In this document: piece by piece, positions 25,739-36,391 of the stretch
Position numbering within the stretch: position 1 is the first letter of the stretch
How the letters are laid out: each line of letters opens with the position of its first letter
NCBI RefSeq assembly: GCF_900580675.1
Contig: NZ_UTBG01000142.1
Location: forward strand, 1 to 64,000
Reading direction: 5' to 3'
Source: Pseudomonas viridiflava
GTDB lineage: Bacteria; Pseudomonadota; Gammaproteobacteria; Pseudomonadales; Pseudomonadaceae
Length of the DNA stretch: 64,000 nt
Notes under the pieces: model-generated
The model's input: the letters and a program-made list of their open reading frames with translations, nothing else
Told to the model about the DNA's origin: nothing
Databases searched by the model: none
Position numbers and translations under genes: made by a program

Positions 25739-27658
25739 TTACACGCGGAAATGGCTGACCATCTGTTGCAACTGGCTGCCCAGACGCGCCAGTTCCACGC
25801 TCGACTTCGCCGTCTCGTCACTTGCGGTGGCGGTCTGCTCGGAGACGTCACGCACGTTCACAATGCTGCGGCTGATCTCTTCGGCCACGGCGCTTTGCTG
25901 TTCGGCAGCGGCGGCGATCTGCTGGTTCATCGACTGGATGTTCGACACCGTACGGGTGATGTTTTCCAGCGACACACCGGCCTTGCGCGTCAACTCGACG
26001 CTGCTGTCGGTGAGGCTGCGGCTGTTGTTCATCACGTTGGCGACTTGCTGGGTGCCGTTCTGCAAGCCGGCGACCAGGCCTTCGATTTCTTCGGTGGATT
26101 TCTGCGTACGCTGGGCCAGGCCGCGCACTTCGTCAGCCACCACGGCAAAGCCGCGACCGGCTTCACCGGCACGGGCCGCTTCGATCGCGGCGTTGAGTGC
26201 CAGCAGGTTGGTCTGTTCGGCAACGGCCTTGATCACGTCCATCACGCTGCCGATCTTGTTGCTCTCTTGCTGCAGGTGCGTCATGGCGTCGGTGGAGCGC
26301 GCCACTTCGGCGGCCAGGCGTTCGATTTGGGCGATGGCTTCGGCCACCACTTTGTCGCCTGCGCGGGCCTGGCCATCAGCATCGGCGGCGGCCAGGGACG
26401 CCTGCTCGGCGTTGCGCGCCACTTCCTGCACGGTGGCGGTCATTTCATGCATCGCCGTGGCGACCTGGTCGGTCTCGATCTTCTGGCTGTTCACGCCGGC
26501 GCTGGTCTGCTCGGTAACGGCCGAGAGTTCTTCGGCGGCGCTGGCGATCTGGGTGACGCCGTCGCGAATACCGCTGATCAGTTCACGCAGGGTGGTGCCC
26601 ATGCGCTGGATGCCTTGTTGCAGCACGCCCAGCTCATCGCGACGGGTGACCTGGATGTTGTGGCTCAAGTCACCGGAAGCGATGCGCTCCACCACGGCCA
26701 GGGTTTCCTGGATCGGGCGGGTGATCTGGCGGGTAATGACCCATGCGGCAATGATGCCGACCAGCAGCGCCAGCAAGGTGCTGATCAATTGCAGGCTGCG
26801 CGCCTGGGCGCTTTCGGCGTCGCGACGGTCTAGCTGGATGTCATACAGCTTGTCGCTGATGGTGACGATATCGGTGCCCTGGGTCGTCATTTCAGCACGG
26901 GCGGACACGATGTTGGCGTTGGCGGCCTTGTAGTTCTGCACGGCGGTGCGGTAGGCGCCAAGGGCGGCTTCCAGCGCGGTCAAAGCGCTTTGCTCGCTCG
27001 CACCGAATACGCTGCTGAGGCCTTTCAAGCCACTGATGGCTTTTTCAATCTGTGCGGCGGCGCGGGCTTCGGTTTCCGGGCTGACGTTGGCGATATAGCC
27101 ACGCACTTCATAGCGAGCCAACATGAACTCTTCTTTGGCGCCGGTCACCGCCTGGAATTGGCTGAAACGCTCCGGACTCTCGGGCATCTGCTGCACTTTG
27201 GTGTCCAGCGCTTCGATCTGTGCGTTGGCGATATCAGCCTTGTCGCCCATGACCTGGCGCGAGGCGTTGCCGTTACGGTAGGCCTCACGCATTTTGTTCA
27301 ATGACTGCTGGTAAGCCGTGATCACGGCTTTCTGTTCGTTGAGCAGCTTGAGGTTTTCCGGGCTCTTGAAGCTGTCCAGGAGTTTCTGTTGCTGGGCAGC
27401 GAAGGCATCGAGATTGGTTTGTACGTTCTGCGCCACGGCTTCGTCGCCGTTGGCGAGCATGTATTGCAGGCGCACGATACGCAGTTTGGTCAGCGACGCG
27501 TTGAGCTGGGTGATATCACTCATCCAGTTACTGCGGTCGATCAGGCCGCCCAGGCTGGTCCAGCCTGTCAATGCCAGAATCGACGTGAGGACAAGCACCA
27601 GGCCGAAGCCCAGGCCCAGTTTGAGGTTGACGCTGATGTTACCGAACCAGCTATTCAT
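25739..27658 (-). CDS. McpS-like methyl-accepting chemotaxis protein
   Basis: This is a 639-residue transmembrane chemoreceptor. It has a short N-terminus, TM1 at about residues 13-33 ([18 protein letters not shown]), and a long periplasmic helical domain of about 250 residues. TM2 ([18 protein letters not shown]), a HAMP domain and the signalling hairpin tip [20 protein letters not shown] follow. The N-terminal [16 protein letters not shown] and [14 protein letters not shown] resemble P. putida McpS, whose helical bimodular domain binds TCA intermediates. That ligand assignment is by resemblance only. GGAG precedes the ATG at 27658. There is no C-terminal CheR-binding pentapeptide. Confidence 0.9.
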   Translation of the reverse strand: MNSWFGNISVNLKLGLGFGLVLVLTSILALTGWTSLGGLIDRSNWMSDITQLNASLTKLRIVRLQYMLANGDEAVAQNVQTNLDAFAAQQQKLLDSFKSPENLKLLNEQKAVITAYQQSLNKMREAYRNGNASRQVMGDKADIANAQIEALDTKVQQMPESPERFSQFQAVTGAKEEFMLARYEVRGYIANVSPETEARAAAQIEKAISGLKGLSSVFGASEQSALTALEAALGAYRTAVQNYKAANANIVSARAEMTTQGTDIVTISDKLYDIQLDRRDAESAQARSLQLISTLLALLVGIIAAWVITRQITRPIQETLAVVERIASGDLSHNIQVTRRDELGVLQQGIQRMGTTLRELISGIRDGVTQIASAAEELSAVTEQTSAGVNSQKIETDQVATAMHEMTATVQEVARNAEQASLAAADADGQARAGDKVVAEAIAQIERLAAEVARSTDAMTHLQQESNKIGSVMDVIKAVAEQTNLLALNAAIEAARAGEAGRGFAVVADEVRGLAQRTQKSTEEIEGLVAGLQNGTQQVANVMNNSRSLTDSSVELTRKAGVSLENITRTVSNIQSMNQQIAAAAEQQSAVAEEISRSIVNVRDVSEQTATASDETAKSSVELARLGSQLQQMVSHFRV

Positions 27659-27909
27659 CGAATGCTCCGCAAGAAAGATGGGGTGTGCTGGACGGTTATT
27701 GATTTTGGAGCCAGCTGCTGTGTAGGGCTGTATCGGCGGCAAGAGATGAATCTGAAATGCTATTTCGTCGGGTGCGACGAAGGGTCGCCATCGCAGTGGC
27801 CGGCCGGGGAGGGGGCTGATCATGGGCCGGGCTTGTGTGCTAGTCTGCTGGCCCTTTTAGTTCTGGGCAGCACGGTAAAACCCGTGTTGTCCTACAGCGG
27901 AGCCTCTTC

Positions 27910-28527
27910 ATGTCCGAAGTTAATCTGTCCACCGACGAAACCCGCGTCAGCTACGGTATCGGCCGTCAGTTGGGCGACCAACTGCGCGACAACCCGCCAC
28001 CGGGTGTGAGCCTGGACGCGATCCTGGCTGGCCTGACCGACGCCTTCGCCGGCCAGCCAAGCCGTGTCGACCAAGAGCAAATGGCCGCCAGCTTCAAGGT
28101 CATCCGCGAAATCATGCAAGCCGAAGCGGCTGCCAAGGCTGAAGCAGCTGCCGGCGCTGGCCTGGCGTTCCTGGCTGAAAACGCCAAGCGTGATGGCATC
28201 ACCACTCTGGCTTCCGGCCTGCAATTTGAAGTGCTGACTGCCGGCACTGGCGCCAAGCCTAGCCGTGAAGACCAAGTGCGTACTCACTACCACGGCACCC
28301 TGATCGACGGCACTGTGTTCGACAGCTCCTACGACCGTGGCCAGCCTGCAGAATTTCCGGTTGGCGGCGTGATCGCCGGCTGGACCGAAGCCCTGCAACT
28401 GATGAATGCCGGCAGCAAATGGCGCCTGTACGTGCCGAGCGAACTGGCTTACGGCGCTCAAGGCGTTGGCAGCATCCCGCCGCACAGCGTTCTGGTATTC
28501 GACGTCGAGCTGCTCGACGTTCTGTAA
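27910..28527 (+). CDS. fklB: FKBP-type peptidyl-prolyl isomerase
   Basis: This 205-residue protein has an N-terminal helical dimerisation domain (residues ~1-95, VSYGIGRQLGDQL) and a C-terminal FKBP domain (VRTHYHGTLIDGTVFDSSYD, FPVGGVIAGWTEALQLM, SIPPHSVLVFDVELL). This is the FklB/Mip layout without a visible signal peptide, so it is likely cytoplasmic. It accelerates prolyl isomerisation during folding. A REPIN follows directly. Confidence 0.92.
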   Translation: MSEVNLSTDETRVSYGIGRQLGDQLRDNPPPGVSLDAILAGLTDAFAGQPSRVDQEQMAASFKVIREIMQAEAAAKAEAAAGAGLAFLAENAKRDGITTLASGLQFEVLTAGTGAKPSREDQVRTHYHGTLIDGTVFDSSYDRGQPAEFPVGGVIAGWTEALQLMNAGSKWRLYVPSELAYGAQGVGSIPPHSVLVFDVELLDVL

Positions 28528-28552
28528 GACCTGCTGATTGCGCCTGGCTCTC

Positions 28553-28640
28553 TGTGGGAGCTGGCTTGCCTGCGATGGCATCACCTCGGTAGCGGGTTTG
28601 ACCGAGTCGTCTGTATCGCGGGCAAGCCCGGCTCCCACAT
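28553..28640. repeat. REPIN, GAGCTGGCTTGCC family
   Basis: TGTGGGAGCTGGCTTGCCTG pairs with an inverted CGGGCAAGCCCGGCTCCCAC. A short central palindrome (ACCTCGGT/ACCGAG) lies between them. It sits between the convergent fklB and small-protein genes. Confidence 0.9.
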
Positions 28641-28672
28641 GAAGCCGGTGCATTCAGTTTTTACGGGGTTGT

Positions 28673-28930
28673 TCATGGATGGAACTTGCCATTGAGCTCC
28701 GTCGCCGGGCGCAACGCTCGGGCATAGCAGAACAGAAACAGATTGCGCACCACTTCCTTCAGCACCCCAGGCTCACTCGAACTCAGGCCATTGACGTCCA
28801 GGTCGCCCTGGTCCTGCAGCTCATTCAGCGCTTCTTCTTCAAGCACCGCACAGACTTCGCCGGTTTCCCGATGCAGGATCCGCAGGTAAGGGTGTGGGCG
28901 ATCCAGCCAGGCATCTATCAAATAAGTCAT
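28673..28930 (-). CDS. Small conserved hypothetical protein, predicted Fur-regulated
   Basis: This 85-residue soluble protein begins MTYLIDAWLDRPHPYLRILH and has no recognisable catalytic motif. AAGGAG lies 7 bases before the ATG at 28930, and a near-ideal Fur box overlaps the likely promoter 24-42 bases upstream. Expression under iron limitation is therefore predicted. By position between fklB and ispB it matches a conserved Pseudomonas small gene of unknown function. Confidence 0.8.
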   Translation of the reverse strand: MTYLIDAWLDRPHPYLRILHRETGEVCAVLEEEALNELQDQGDLDVNGLSSSEPGVLKEVVRNLFLFCYARALRPATELNGKFHP

Positions 28931-28953
28931 GGTCGTTCTCCTTGATAAGTTTC

Positions 28954-28972
28954 AATGAGAATAATTCTTATT
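28954..28972. promoter_or_regulatory. Fur box
   Basis: AATGAGAATAATTCTTATT gives the 7-1-7 pattern TGAGAAT-A-ATTCTTA, close to the Pseudomonas Fur consensus. It lies about 24 bases upstream of the small hypothetical gene, in position to block its promoter. Confidence 0.75.
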
Positions 28973-29089
28973 CGTAGAATAGCAAGTGCCTATTGGCGAT
29001 TTCCGGGTTTTTCTGTGTGGATATTGCGCTCGGTCAATCAGGAGGGCGAAACGCCATCCCGCGGCGGGCGCGGGATGGATGCAGCAGAT

Positions 29090-29431
29090 TCAGACTTTAC
29101 GCACGAACTCGGACTTGAGTTTCATCGGGCCGATACCGTCGATCTTGCAATCGATATCGTGGTCGCCATCGCACAGGCGGATGTTCTTGACCTTGGTGCC
29201 GACCTTGACCACCAGGGACGTGCCTTTGACCTTGAGGTCTTTGATTACGGTGATGGTGTCGCCGTCCTGCAGGACATTGCCTACAGAGTCCTTCTTAACG
29301 GTTTCATCGCCCGCCACTTCAGCTTCGCCATTGGCGGACCACTCATGGGCGCATTCCGGGCAGATCAGCTGGGCGCCGTCTTCGTAGGTGTATTCGGAAT
29401 TGCATTTCGGGCAGGGTGGCAACGTGCTCAC
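29090..29431 (-). CDS. yjdM: YjdM/PhnA-like zinc-ribbon protein
   Basis: This 113-residue protein has an N-terminal zinc ribbon ([13 protein letters not shown] and CPECAHEW) and a small SH3-like C-terminal domain ([24 protein letters not shown]). This is the PhnA/YjdM family. Despite the old name it is not a C-P lyase component, and its role is unclear. The start is GTG at 29431 with AAGGAG 6 bases before it. Confidence 0.9.
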   Translation of the reverse strand: MSTLPPCPKCNSEYTYEDGAQLICPECAHEWSANGEAEVAGDETVKKDSVGNVLQDGDTITVIKDLKVKGTSLVVKVGTKVKNIRLCDGDHDIDCKIDGIGPMKLKSEFVRKV

Positions 29432-29512
29432 TAAAGCTCCTTGAAAGTCAGGATGGCTAAAAAGCGCACATTATATAGGGTTTATTGCGAGGGTGGGGCG
29501 GGACTGGGTCCA

Positions 29513-29586
29513 ATGTGGGAGCTGGCTTGCCTGCGATAGCGGTGGTGGATTCACTATCGTCATCGCAGGCAAGCCAGCTCCCACAT
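29513..29586. repeat. REPIN, GAGCTGGCTTGCC family
   Basis: ATGTGGGAGCTGGCTTGCCT and its exact inverted mate are separated by about 30 bases. It lies just downstream of the minus-strand ispB stop. Confidence 0.95.
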
Positions 29587-29600
29587 TAATCAGCGCGGAA

Positions 29601-30569
29601 TCAGTGCGTACGCGCGACCGCGAACTCACTCAACTCAACCAGGGCATCCCGGTATTCGCTGGCCGGCAGAGCGTCCAGGCACTTGATCGCACGGGCCACG
29701 TAGTCACGCGCCAATTGTGCGGTGTATTCCAGGGAGCCGGAGGCTTCTACCGCGCCACGGATGGCTTCCAGGTCTTCGATCCCGCCTTTCTGGATCGCCT
29801 TGCGCACCAGGGCTGCCTGTTCCGGCGTGCCTTCGCGCATGGTGTAGATCAGCGGCAAGGTCGGTTTGCCCTCGGCCAGGTCGTCACCGACGTTCTTGCC
29901 CAGGGTCTCGGCGTCGCCTTTGTAGTCGAGCAGGTCGTCGACCAGTTGGAACGCCACGCCCAGGTGATCGCCAAAGGTGCGCAGGGCTTCGGCCTGTTCC
30001 GCAGTCGCGCCACACAGGGCAGCGGCACTGTGGGTGGACGCTTCGAAGAGCATCGCGGTTTTGCCGCGAATCACTTCCATATAGGTTTCTTCGGTGGTGC
30101 TGGCGTCGCGGACCTTCGACAGCTGCAATACTTCGCCTTCGGCGATGATGCGCGTGGCCTGTGAAAGAATCTTCATCACCGGCATCGAGCCCAGCTCGAC
30201 CATCATTTCGAACGAGCGCGAGTACAGGAAGTCGCCGACCAATACGCTGGGGGCGTTGCCCCACATGGCATTGGCGGTCTCGCGGCCACGGCGCATGCCG
30301 GACATGTCGACCACGTCGTCATGCAGCAAGGTAGCGGTGTGCAGGAATTCAATCGTGGCGGCCAGCAGGCGCACGTCATCGCCTTCGCGGCCCAGCGCCT
30401 TGCCACACAGCAACACTAATAAAGGACGCAGACGTTTGCCGCCCGCCGACGTAATGTAGTCGCCGATTTTGGACACCAGCGGCACTTTAGAGGTCAGCTG
30501 CTGCTTGATGATGCCGTCGACGGCGCTAAAATCGTCCGCGACCGCGCGGTAGAAAGCTTGGGGTTGCAT
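29601..30569 (-). CDS. ispB: Octaprenyl/polyprenyl diphosphate synthase
   Basis: This trans-prenyltransferase makes the isoprenoid side chain of ubiquinone. The 322-residue protein has the first aspartate-rich motif in LLHDDVVD, preceded by GGKRLRPLL, and the second in LVDDLLDYKGD. It is divergent from rplU, the usual arrangement in gammaproteobacteria. The ATG at 30569 fits the family start. Confidence 0.95.
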   Translation of the reverse strand: MQPQAFYRAVADDFSAVDGIIKQQLTSKVPLVSKIGDYITSAGGKRLRPLLVLLCGKALGREGDDVRLLAATIEFLHTATLLHDDVVDMSGMRRGRETANAMWGNAPSVLVGDFLYSRSFEMMVELGSMPVMKILSQATRIIAEGEVLQLSKVRDASTTEETYMEVIRGKTAMLFEASTHSAAALCGATAEQAEALRTFGDHLGVAFQLVDDLLDYKGDAETLGKNVGDDLAEGKPTLPLIYTMREGTPEQAALVRKAIQKGGIEDLEAIRGAVEASGSLEYTAQLARDYVARAIKCLDALPASEYRDALVELSEFAVARTH

Positions 30570-30808
30570 CAGCGACAGTCGCTCCAGAAGGGTTGCGCGG
30601 CATGCTAGGACCCTGACCCCCGGGTGTCAAGGCGCGATAGACGGCTACTTGCAACGTATCAAAGGCTTGCGTACAATCGCGCACCCTGAACTTCCTGGGC
30701 AGCACCTGCCTTACGCAATTGCATTCGGGACGTCCATCCCATGCAGCCATGCCAGCCAATACCTCTTCTTATAAAGCGCTGGGTGAGCAGGATTATCGGA
30801 GAAATACC

Positions 30809-31123
30809 ATGTCGTACGCAGTAATTGTTACTGGTGGCAAGCAATACAAGGTCGCCCCAGGTGAATACCTGAAGATCGAAAAACTGGAAATCGCTACCGG
30901 CGAATCCGTTACCTTTGATCGCGTTCTGTTGGTCGCCAATGGCGATGACGTGAACATCGGCGCTCCAGTTGTTGCTGGCGCTACCGTTGTGGCTGAAGTG
31001 ATCTCCCAAGGTCGTCACGATAAAGTCCGCATCATCAAGTTCCGTCGTCGTAAGCACCACATGAAGCGTATGGGCCACCGCCAGTGGTACACCGAGATCA
31101 AAATCACCGGTATTCAGGCTTAA
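30809..31123 (+). CDS. rplU: 50S ribosomal protein L21
   Basis: This 104-residue protein of the large ribosomal subunit contains [19 protein letters not shown] and the basic [14 protein letters not shown] segment that contacts 23S rRNA. CGGAGA precedes the ATG at 30809; the earlier in-frame ATG at 30719 has no support. It starts the rplU-rpmA pair. Confidence 0.97.
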   Translation: MSYAVIVTGGKQYKVAPGEYLKIEKLEIATGESVTFDRVLLVANGDDVNIGAPVVAGATVVAEVISQGRHDKVRIIKFRRRKHHMKRMGHRQWYTEIKITGIQA

Positions 31124-31157
31124 TTTCAGCCTAATTCCTCACTAGGAGAATTGACTC

Positions 31158-31415
31158 ATGGCACACAAAAAAGCTGGTGGTAGTACCCGTAACGGTCGCG
31201 ACTCAGAAGCCAAACGCCTTGGCGTTAAGATGTATGGCGGCCAGAAAATCATTCCGGGCAACATCATCGTGCGTCAGCGCGGCACCCAATTCCACGCCGG
31301 TTACGGTGTTGGCATGGGTAAAGATCACACCCTCTTCGCTAAAATCGAAGGCGTGATCAAGTTTGAAGTAAAAGGCGCGTTCAACCGCCGTTACGTGAGC
31401 GTTGTCGCCGCTTAA
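31158..31415 (+). CDS. rpmA: 50S ribosomal protein L27
   Basis: This 85-residue L27 begins [20 protein letters not shown], the universal N-terminus that reaches the peptidyl transferase centre. It has no Firmicutes-type cleaved extension. It follows rplU by 34 bases with AGGAG before the ATG, and a terminator lies just downstream. Confidence 0.98.
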   Translation: MAHKKAGGSTRNGRDSEAKRLGVKMYGGQKIIPGNIIVRQRGTQFHAGYGVGMGKDHTLFAKIEGVIKFEVKGAFNRRYVSVVAA

Positions 31416-31430
31416 TTGCGCGATCGCTGG

Positions 31431-31459
31431 AAAAGCCCTGTCTCGCGACGGGGCTTTTT
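31431..31459 (+). terminator. Rho-independent terminator after rpmA
   Basis: AAAAGCCCTGTCTCGCGACGGGGC forms a GC-rich stem followed by TTTTT, 15 bases past the rpmA stop. Confidence 0.85.
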
Positions 31460-31578
31460 CGTTTGTGGGGTGAGTCTCTTGCAAAGCTGTTTGTGATGGG
31501 CTCAAGCGCTGGTTTTGCGGTCGCTTTGTGAGGTCGCTGCGCTCATTTTTGCAAGAGTCTTATGTCTTGGTTTCTTAA

Positions 31579-32832
<1,254 letters not shown>

Positions 32833-32850
32833 TCTGTTGCGATAAACTTG

Positions 32851-32878
32851 AACGCCGCTCCTTTTGGAGCGGCGTTTT
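32851..32878 (+). terminator. Rho-independent terminator after obgE
   Basis: AACGCCGCTCC-TTTT-GGAGCGGCGTTTT forms a strong hairpin with T-tract 18 bases after the obgE stop. Confidence 0.85.
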
Positions 32879-32943
32879 AGTATCCGGGTTTAACGTTATG
32901 GGCCGCGCTGGGTCGCGCAGCCCTCACTCTAAGGTTGAAGATC

Positions 32944-34062
32944 ATGCGGAGCAAAGTGACAGGTGCGCAGCGCTGGGTCGTGAAGATCGGAAGTGCGCTG
33001 CTGACGGCGGATGGCAAGGGGCTGGATCGCGCAGCCATGAGCGTCTGGGTCGAGCAGATGGTGGCCTTGCACGAGGCCGGTGTCGAGTTGGTATTGGTGT
33101 CGTCCGGGGCGGTTGCCGCCGGGATGAGCCGCCTCGGCTGGACCGCGCGACCCAGCGCGATGCACGAACTGCAAGCCGCCGCCGCCATCGGCCAGATGGG
33201 CCTGGTGCAAGCCTGGGAGTCCAGCTTTGCCGAGCACGGCCGCCACACGGCGCAGATCCTGCTGACCCACGACGACCTGTCCGACCGCAAGCGCTACCTC
33301 AACGCCCGCAGCACCTTGCGCGCGCTGGTGGAGCTCAAGGTGATCCCGGTGATCAACGAGAACGACACGGTAGTCACCGACGAAATCCGCTTCGGCGACA
33401 ACGACACCCTGGCGGCCCTGGTGGCCAACCTGGTGGAAGCCGACCTGCTGGTGATCCTCACCGACCGCGACGGCATGTTCGATGCCGACCCGCGCAATAA
33501 TCCCGACGCCAAAATGATCTACGAAGCCCGCGCCGATGACCCGGCGCTGGACGCCGTGGCCGGCAGTGTCGGCGGCGCCCTGGGCCGTGGCGGCATGCAG
33601 ACCAAACTGCGCGCCGCGCGCCTGGCTGCACGCTCCGGTGCGCACACCATCATCGTCGGTGGGCGCCTGGAGCGTGTGCTGGACCGTCTCAAGGCGGGTG
33701 AGCGCATCGGCACTTTGCTGTCGCCGGAACGCGGCATGCTCGCGGCGCGCAAGCAGTGGCTGGCCGGGCATCTGCAAACCCGCGGCACCCTGGTGCTGGA
33801 CGACGGCGCCGTGTCGGCCTTGTCCCAAGGCAACAAGAGCCTGCTGCCGGTGGGGGTCAAATTGGTGCAGGGCAGCTTCCGCCGTGGCGAAATGGTGGTC
33901 TGTGTGGCGCCGGATGGTCGTGAGATCGCCCGTGGCCTGGCCAACTATAGCGCCCTGGAAGCGCAGAAAATCATTGGACAATCGTCTGATGCGATTGTCG
34001 GACTATTGGGTTACATGGCGGAACCGGAACTGGTTCACCGCGATAACCTCATCCTGGTCTAA
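32944..34062 (+). CDS. proB: Glutamate 5-kinase
   Basis: This enzyme phosphorylates glutamate in the first step of proline synthesis. The 372-residue protein has an amino-acid-kinase domain ([42 protein letters not shown]) and a C-terminal PUA domain from about residue 280. TAAGG lies upstream of the ATG at 32944; a TTG three codons earlier is less likely. It follows obgE as in related Pseudomonas. Confidence 0.96.
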   Translation: MRSKVTGAQRWVVKIGSALLTADGKGLDRAAMSVWVEQMVALHEAGVELVLVSSGAVAAGMSRLGWTARPSAMHELQAAAAIGQMGLVQAWESSFAEHGRHTAQILLTHDDLSDRKRYLNARSTLRALVELKVIPVINENDTVVTDEIRFGDNDTLAALVANLVEADLLVILTDRDGMFDADPRNNPDAKMIYEARADDPALDAVAGSVGGALGRGGMQTKLRAARLAARSGAHTIIVGGRLERVLDRLKAGERIGTLLSPERGMLAARKQWLAGHLQTRGTLVLDDGAVSALSQGNKSLLPVGVKLVQGSFRRGEMVVCVAPDGREIARGLANYSALEAQKIIGQSSDAIVGLLGYMAEPELVHRDNLILV

Positions 34063-34077
34063 GCAAAGGAATACACG

Positions 34078-34542
34078 ATGCGCGTAATGAAGGGTTTGCT
34101 CGGCCTGGTGCTGGCCATGCCGCTGTTGGCTTCGGCCGAAGAGATTGGCCAGGTGTCGACGGTGTTCAAGTTCGTCGGCCCAAACGACCGGATCGTGGTC
34201 GAAGCGTTTGATGACCCCAAGGTCGACGGCGTGACTTGCTACCTGTCGCGCGCCAAGACCGGCGGCGTGAAAGGCGGCCTGGGCCTGGCCGAAGACCGCG
34301 CCGAAGCCTCTATCGCTTGCCGTCAGGTCGGGCCGATCCGCTTCAAGGGCGACCTCAAGGATGGCGACGAAGTGTTCAAGGAGCGCACCTCGCTGGTGTT
34401 CAAGACCATGCAGGTGGTGCGTTTCCTCGACAAGAAGCGCAATACCCTGGTGTACCTGGTCTACAGCGACCGCTTGATCGAAGGCAGCCCGCAGAACGCG
34501 GTGACGGCGATTCCGATTTTGCCGTGGCCGACCGCTCAGTAA
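34078..34542 (+). CDS. creA: CreA family protein
   Basis: This 154-residue exported protein has a signal peptide of about 20 residues ([14 protein letters not shown], then EEIGQ) and CreA signatures [20 protein letters not shown] and [10 protein letters not shown]. The function of CreA is unknown. It follows proB by 15 bases and probably shares its transcript. Confidence 0.9.
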   Translation: MRVMKGLLGLVLAMPLLASAEEIGQVSTVFKFVGPNDRIVVEAFDDPKVDGVTCYLSRAKTGGVKGGLGLAEDRAEASIACRQVGPIRFKGDLKDGDEVFKERTSLVFKTMQVVRFLDKKRNTLVYLVYSDRLIEGSPQNAVTAIPILPWPTAQ

Positions 34543-34643
34543 TCCGCAGGCGAGTTTTGTAATCGGCGTCTATGATTGCAGGCTTGCGGGTTGTAATCTC
34601 GACGTGTCGCAATGCAAAGAATATGGGATATCTGGAGTTCGTC

Positions 34644-35126
34644 ATGAGTGCTTTCCACGACCTGAAACTCAAAGCTTTGGACGGACAAGAGTTGCCGCTG
34701 GCGCCCTTCAAGGGGCAAGTGGTGCTGGTGGTCAACGTGGCCTCCAAATGTGGCTTGACCCCGCAATACGCGGCGCTGGAGAACCTCTACCAGCAGTACA
34801 AGGACCAGGGGTTTACCGTGCTTGGCCTGCCATGCAACCAGTTTGCAGGCCAGGAGCCGGGCACCGAGGAAGAAATCCGTGAGTTCTGCAGCCTGAACTA
34901 TGGCGTGACCTTCCCGCTGGGCAGCAAGCTCGATGTGAACGGCCCTGAGCGTCATCAGCTGTACCGCTTGCTGGCGGGCGAGGGCGCCGAGTTTCCTGGG
35001 GATATCACCTGGAATTTCGAGAAATTCCTGCTGGGTAAAGACGGCCGGGTCCTTGCGCGCTTCTCGCCGCGCACCCCTCCGGAAGACCCTTCGATCGTCC
35101 AGGCCATCGAAAAAGCCCTGAGCTGA
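34644..35126 (+). CDS. Glutathione peroxidase-like thiol peroxidase
   Basis: This 160-residue enzyme reduces hydroperoxides with glutathione or thioredoxin. The peroxidatic cysteine is in NVASKCGLTPQY, with the family motifs GLPCNQFAGQEPG and WNFEKFL supplying Gln and Trp. GGAG upstream of the ATG at 34644 fixes the start over an ATG at 34572. There is no signal peptide, so it is cytoplasmic. Confidence 0.93.
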   Translation: MSAFHDLKLKALDGQELPLAPFKGQVVLVVNVASKCGLTPQYAALENLYQQYKDQGFTVLGLPCNQFAGQEPGTEEEIREFCSLNYGVTFPLGSKLDVNGPERHQLYRLLAGEGAEFPGDITWNFEKFLLGKDGRVLARFSPRTPPEDPSIVQAIEKALS

Positions 35127-35132
35127 ACGCCC

Positions 35133-35187
35133 TTGTGACGAGGGAGCCTGCTCCCGCCGGGCTGCGCAGCAGCCGCGACTCCCTCAC
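35133..35187. repeat. REP-like element of a third type
   Basis: TGTGACGAGGGAGCCTGCTC followed by CCGCCGGGCTGCGCAGCAGC resembles the GAGGGAGCTTGCTCCC class of Pseudomonas REPs. A partial inverted CTCCCTCACCAC closes the element. Confidence 0.6.
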
Positions 35188-35287
35188 CACTTTTACCCCT
35201 TAATCACCCACATCAATAGTGCTACCCAGCGCCGTCCGCTGCCCATATTATCCACATCATAAACCGTTCTTTTTGTGGAGTGCTCCC

Positions 35288-36391
35288 ATGCCCGTTCAAG
35301 CCCTGTTCAAACCGTTCCAGCTTGGTGCACTGCAACTGTCGACCCGTGTGGTCATGGCGCCGATGACCCGTTCATTCTCGCCGGGTGGCATCCCCAACTC
35401 CAAAGTCATCGAGTACTACCGTCGCCGTGCTGCTGCCGGTGTGGGCCTGATCATCACCGAGGGCACCGTGGTCGGTCACCAGGCGTCGAATGGCTACCCG
35501 AACGTCCCGCATTTCTACGGCGAGGCCGCGCTGGCCGGCTGGAAGAAAGTCGTCGACGCCGTGCACGCCGAGGGCGGCAAGATCGTGCCGCAACTGTGGC
35601 ACGTGGGCAGCGTACGCCGCATCGGCACCGAGCCTGATGCCAGCGTGCCGGCCTACGGCCCGATGGAAAAACTCAAGGATGGCAACGTGGTCGTCCACGG
35701 CATGACTGCCCAGGACATCAAAGAGGTGATCGCAGCCTTTGCCCAAGCTGCCAAGGATGCCCAGAGCATCGGTATGGACGGCGTGGAAATCCACGGCGCC
35801 CACGGTTACCTGGTGGACCAGTTCTTCTGGGAAGGCAGCAACCAGCGCACCGACGAATACGGTGGCAGCCTGGCCAACCGTTCACGCTTTGCCATCGAGC
35901 TGATCCAGGCCACTCGCGCCGCCGTGGGCCCGGATTTCCCGATCATCCTGCGTTTCTCCCAGTGGAAGCAGCAGGACTACACCGCGCGCCTGGTGCAAAC
36001 CCCCGAGGCGTTGGGTGAGTTCCTCAAGCCGCTGTCCGACGCCGGCGTGGATATTTTCCACTGCTCCACGCGCCGTTTCTGGGAGCCGGAGTTCGAAGGT
36101 TCCGAGCTCAACCTGGCCGGGTGGACGCGCCAGCTCACCGGCAAGCCGACCATCACCGTCGGCAGCGTCGGCCTGGATGGCGAGTTCCTGCAGTTTATGG
36201 TCAACACCGACAAGGTCGCGCAACCGGCCAGCCTGGAGAAGCTGCTGGAGCGCTTGAACAACGACGAGTTCGACCTGGTCGCTGTCGGCCGTGCTTTGCT
36301 GGTCGACCCGGATTGGGCGCTGAAGGTGCGCGAAGGTCGCGAAGGCGACATCCTGCCGTTCAGTCGTGAGGCGTTGACGACCCTGGTGTAA
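35288..36391 (+). CDS. Old yellow enzyme family alkene reductase
   Basis: This is a 367-residue FMN-dependent ene-reductase of the NemA/OYE group that reduces activated C=C bonds or nitro compounds with NAD(P)H. It is a TIM barrel with MAPMTRSFSPGG, EIHGAHGYLVDQFFW, NQRTDEYGGSLANRSRF and a C-terminal VGRALLVDPDW. GGAG lies before the ATG at 35288. Its last 32 bases overlap the convergent glycosyltransferase gene. Confidence 0.92.
   Translation: MPVQALFKPFQLGALQLSTRVVMAPMTRSFSPGGIPNSKVIEYYRRRAAAGVGLIITEGTVVGHQASNGYPNVPHFYGEAALAGWKKVVDAVHAEGGKIVPQLWHVGSVRRIGTEPDASVPAYGPMEKLKDGNVVVHGMTAQDIKEVIAAFAQAAKDAQSIGMDGVEIHGAHGYLVDQFFWEGSNQRTDEYGGSLANRSRFAIELIQATRAAVGPDFPIILRFSQWKQQDYTARLVQTPEALGEFLKPLSDAGVDIFHCSTRRFWEPEFEGSELNLAGWTRQLTGKPTITVGSVGLDGEFLQFMVNTDKVAQPASLEKLLERLNNDEFDLVAVGRALLVDPDWALKVREGREGDILPFSREALTTLV

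Noticed and set aside
29090..29431. Phosphonoacetate hydrolase (old PhnA name)
   Set aside because: The zinc-ribbon YjdM family is unrelated to that enzyme, and no phosphonate genes are nearby.
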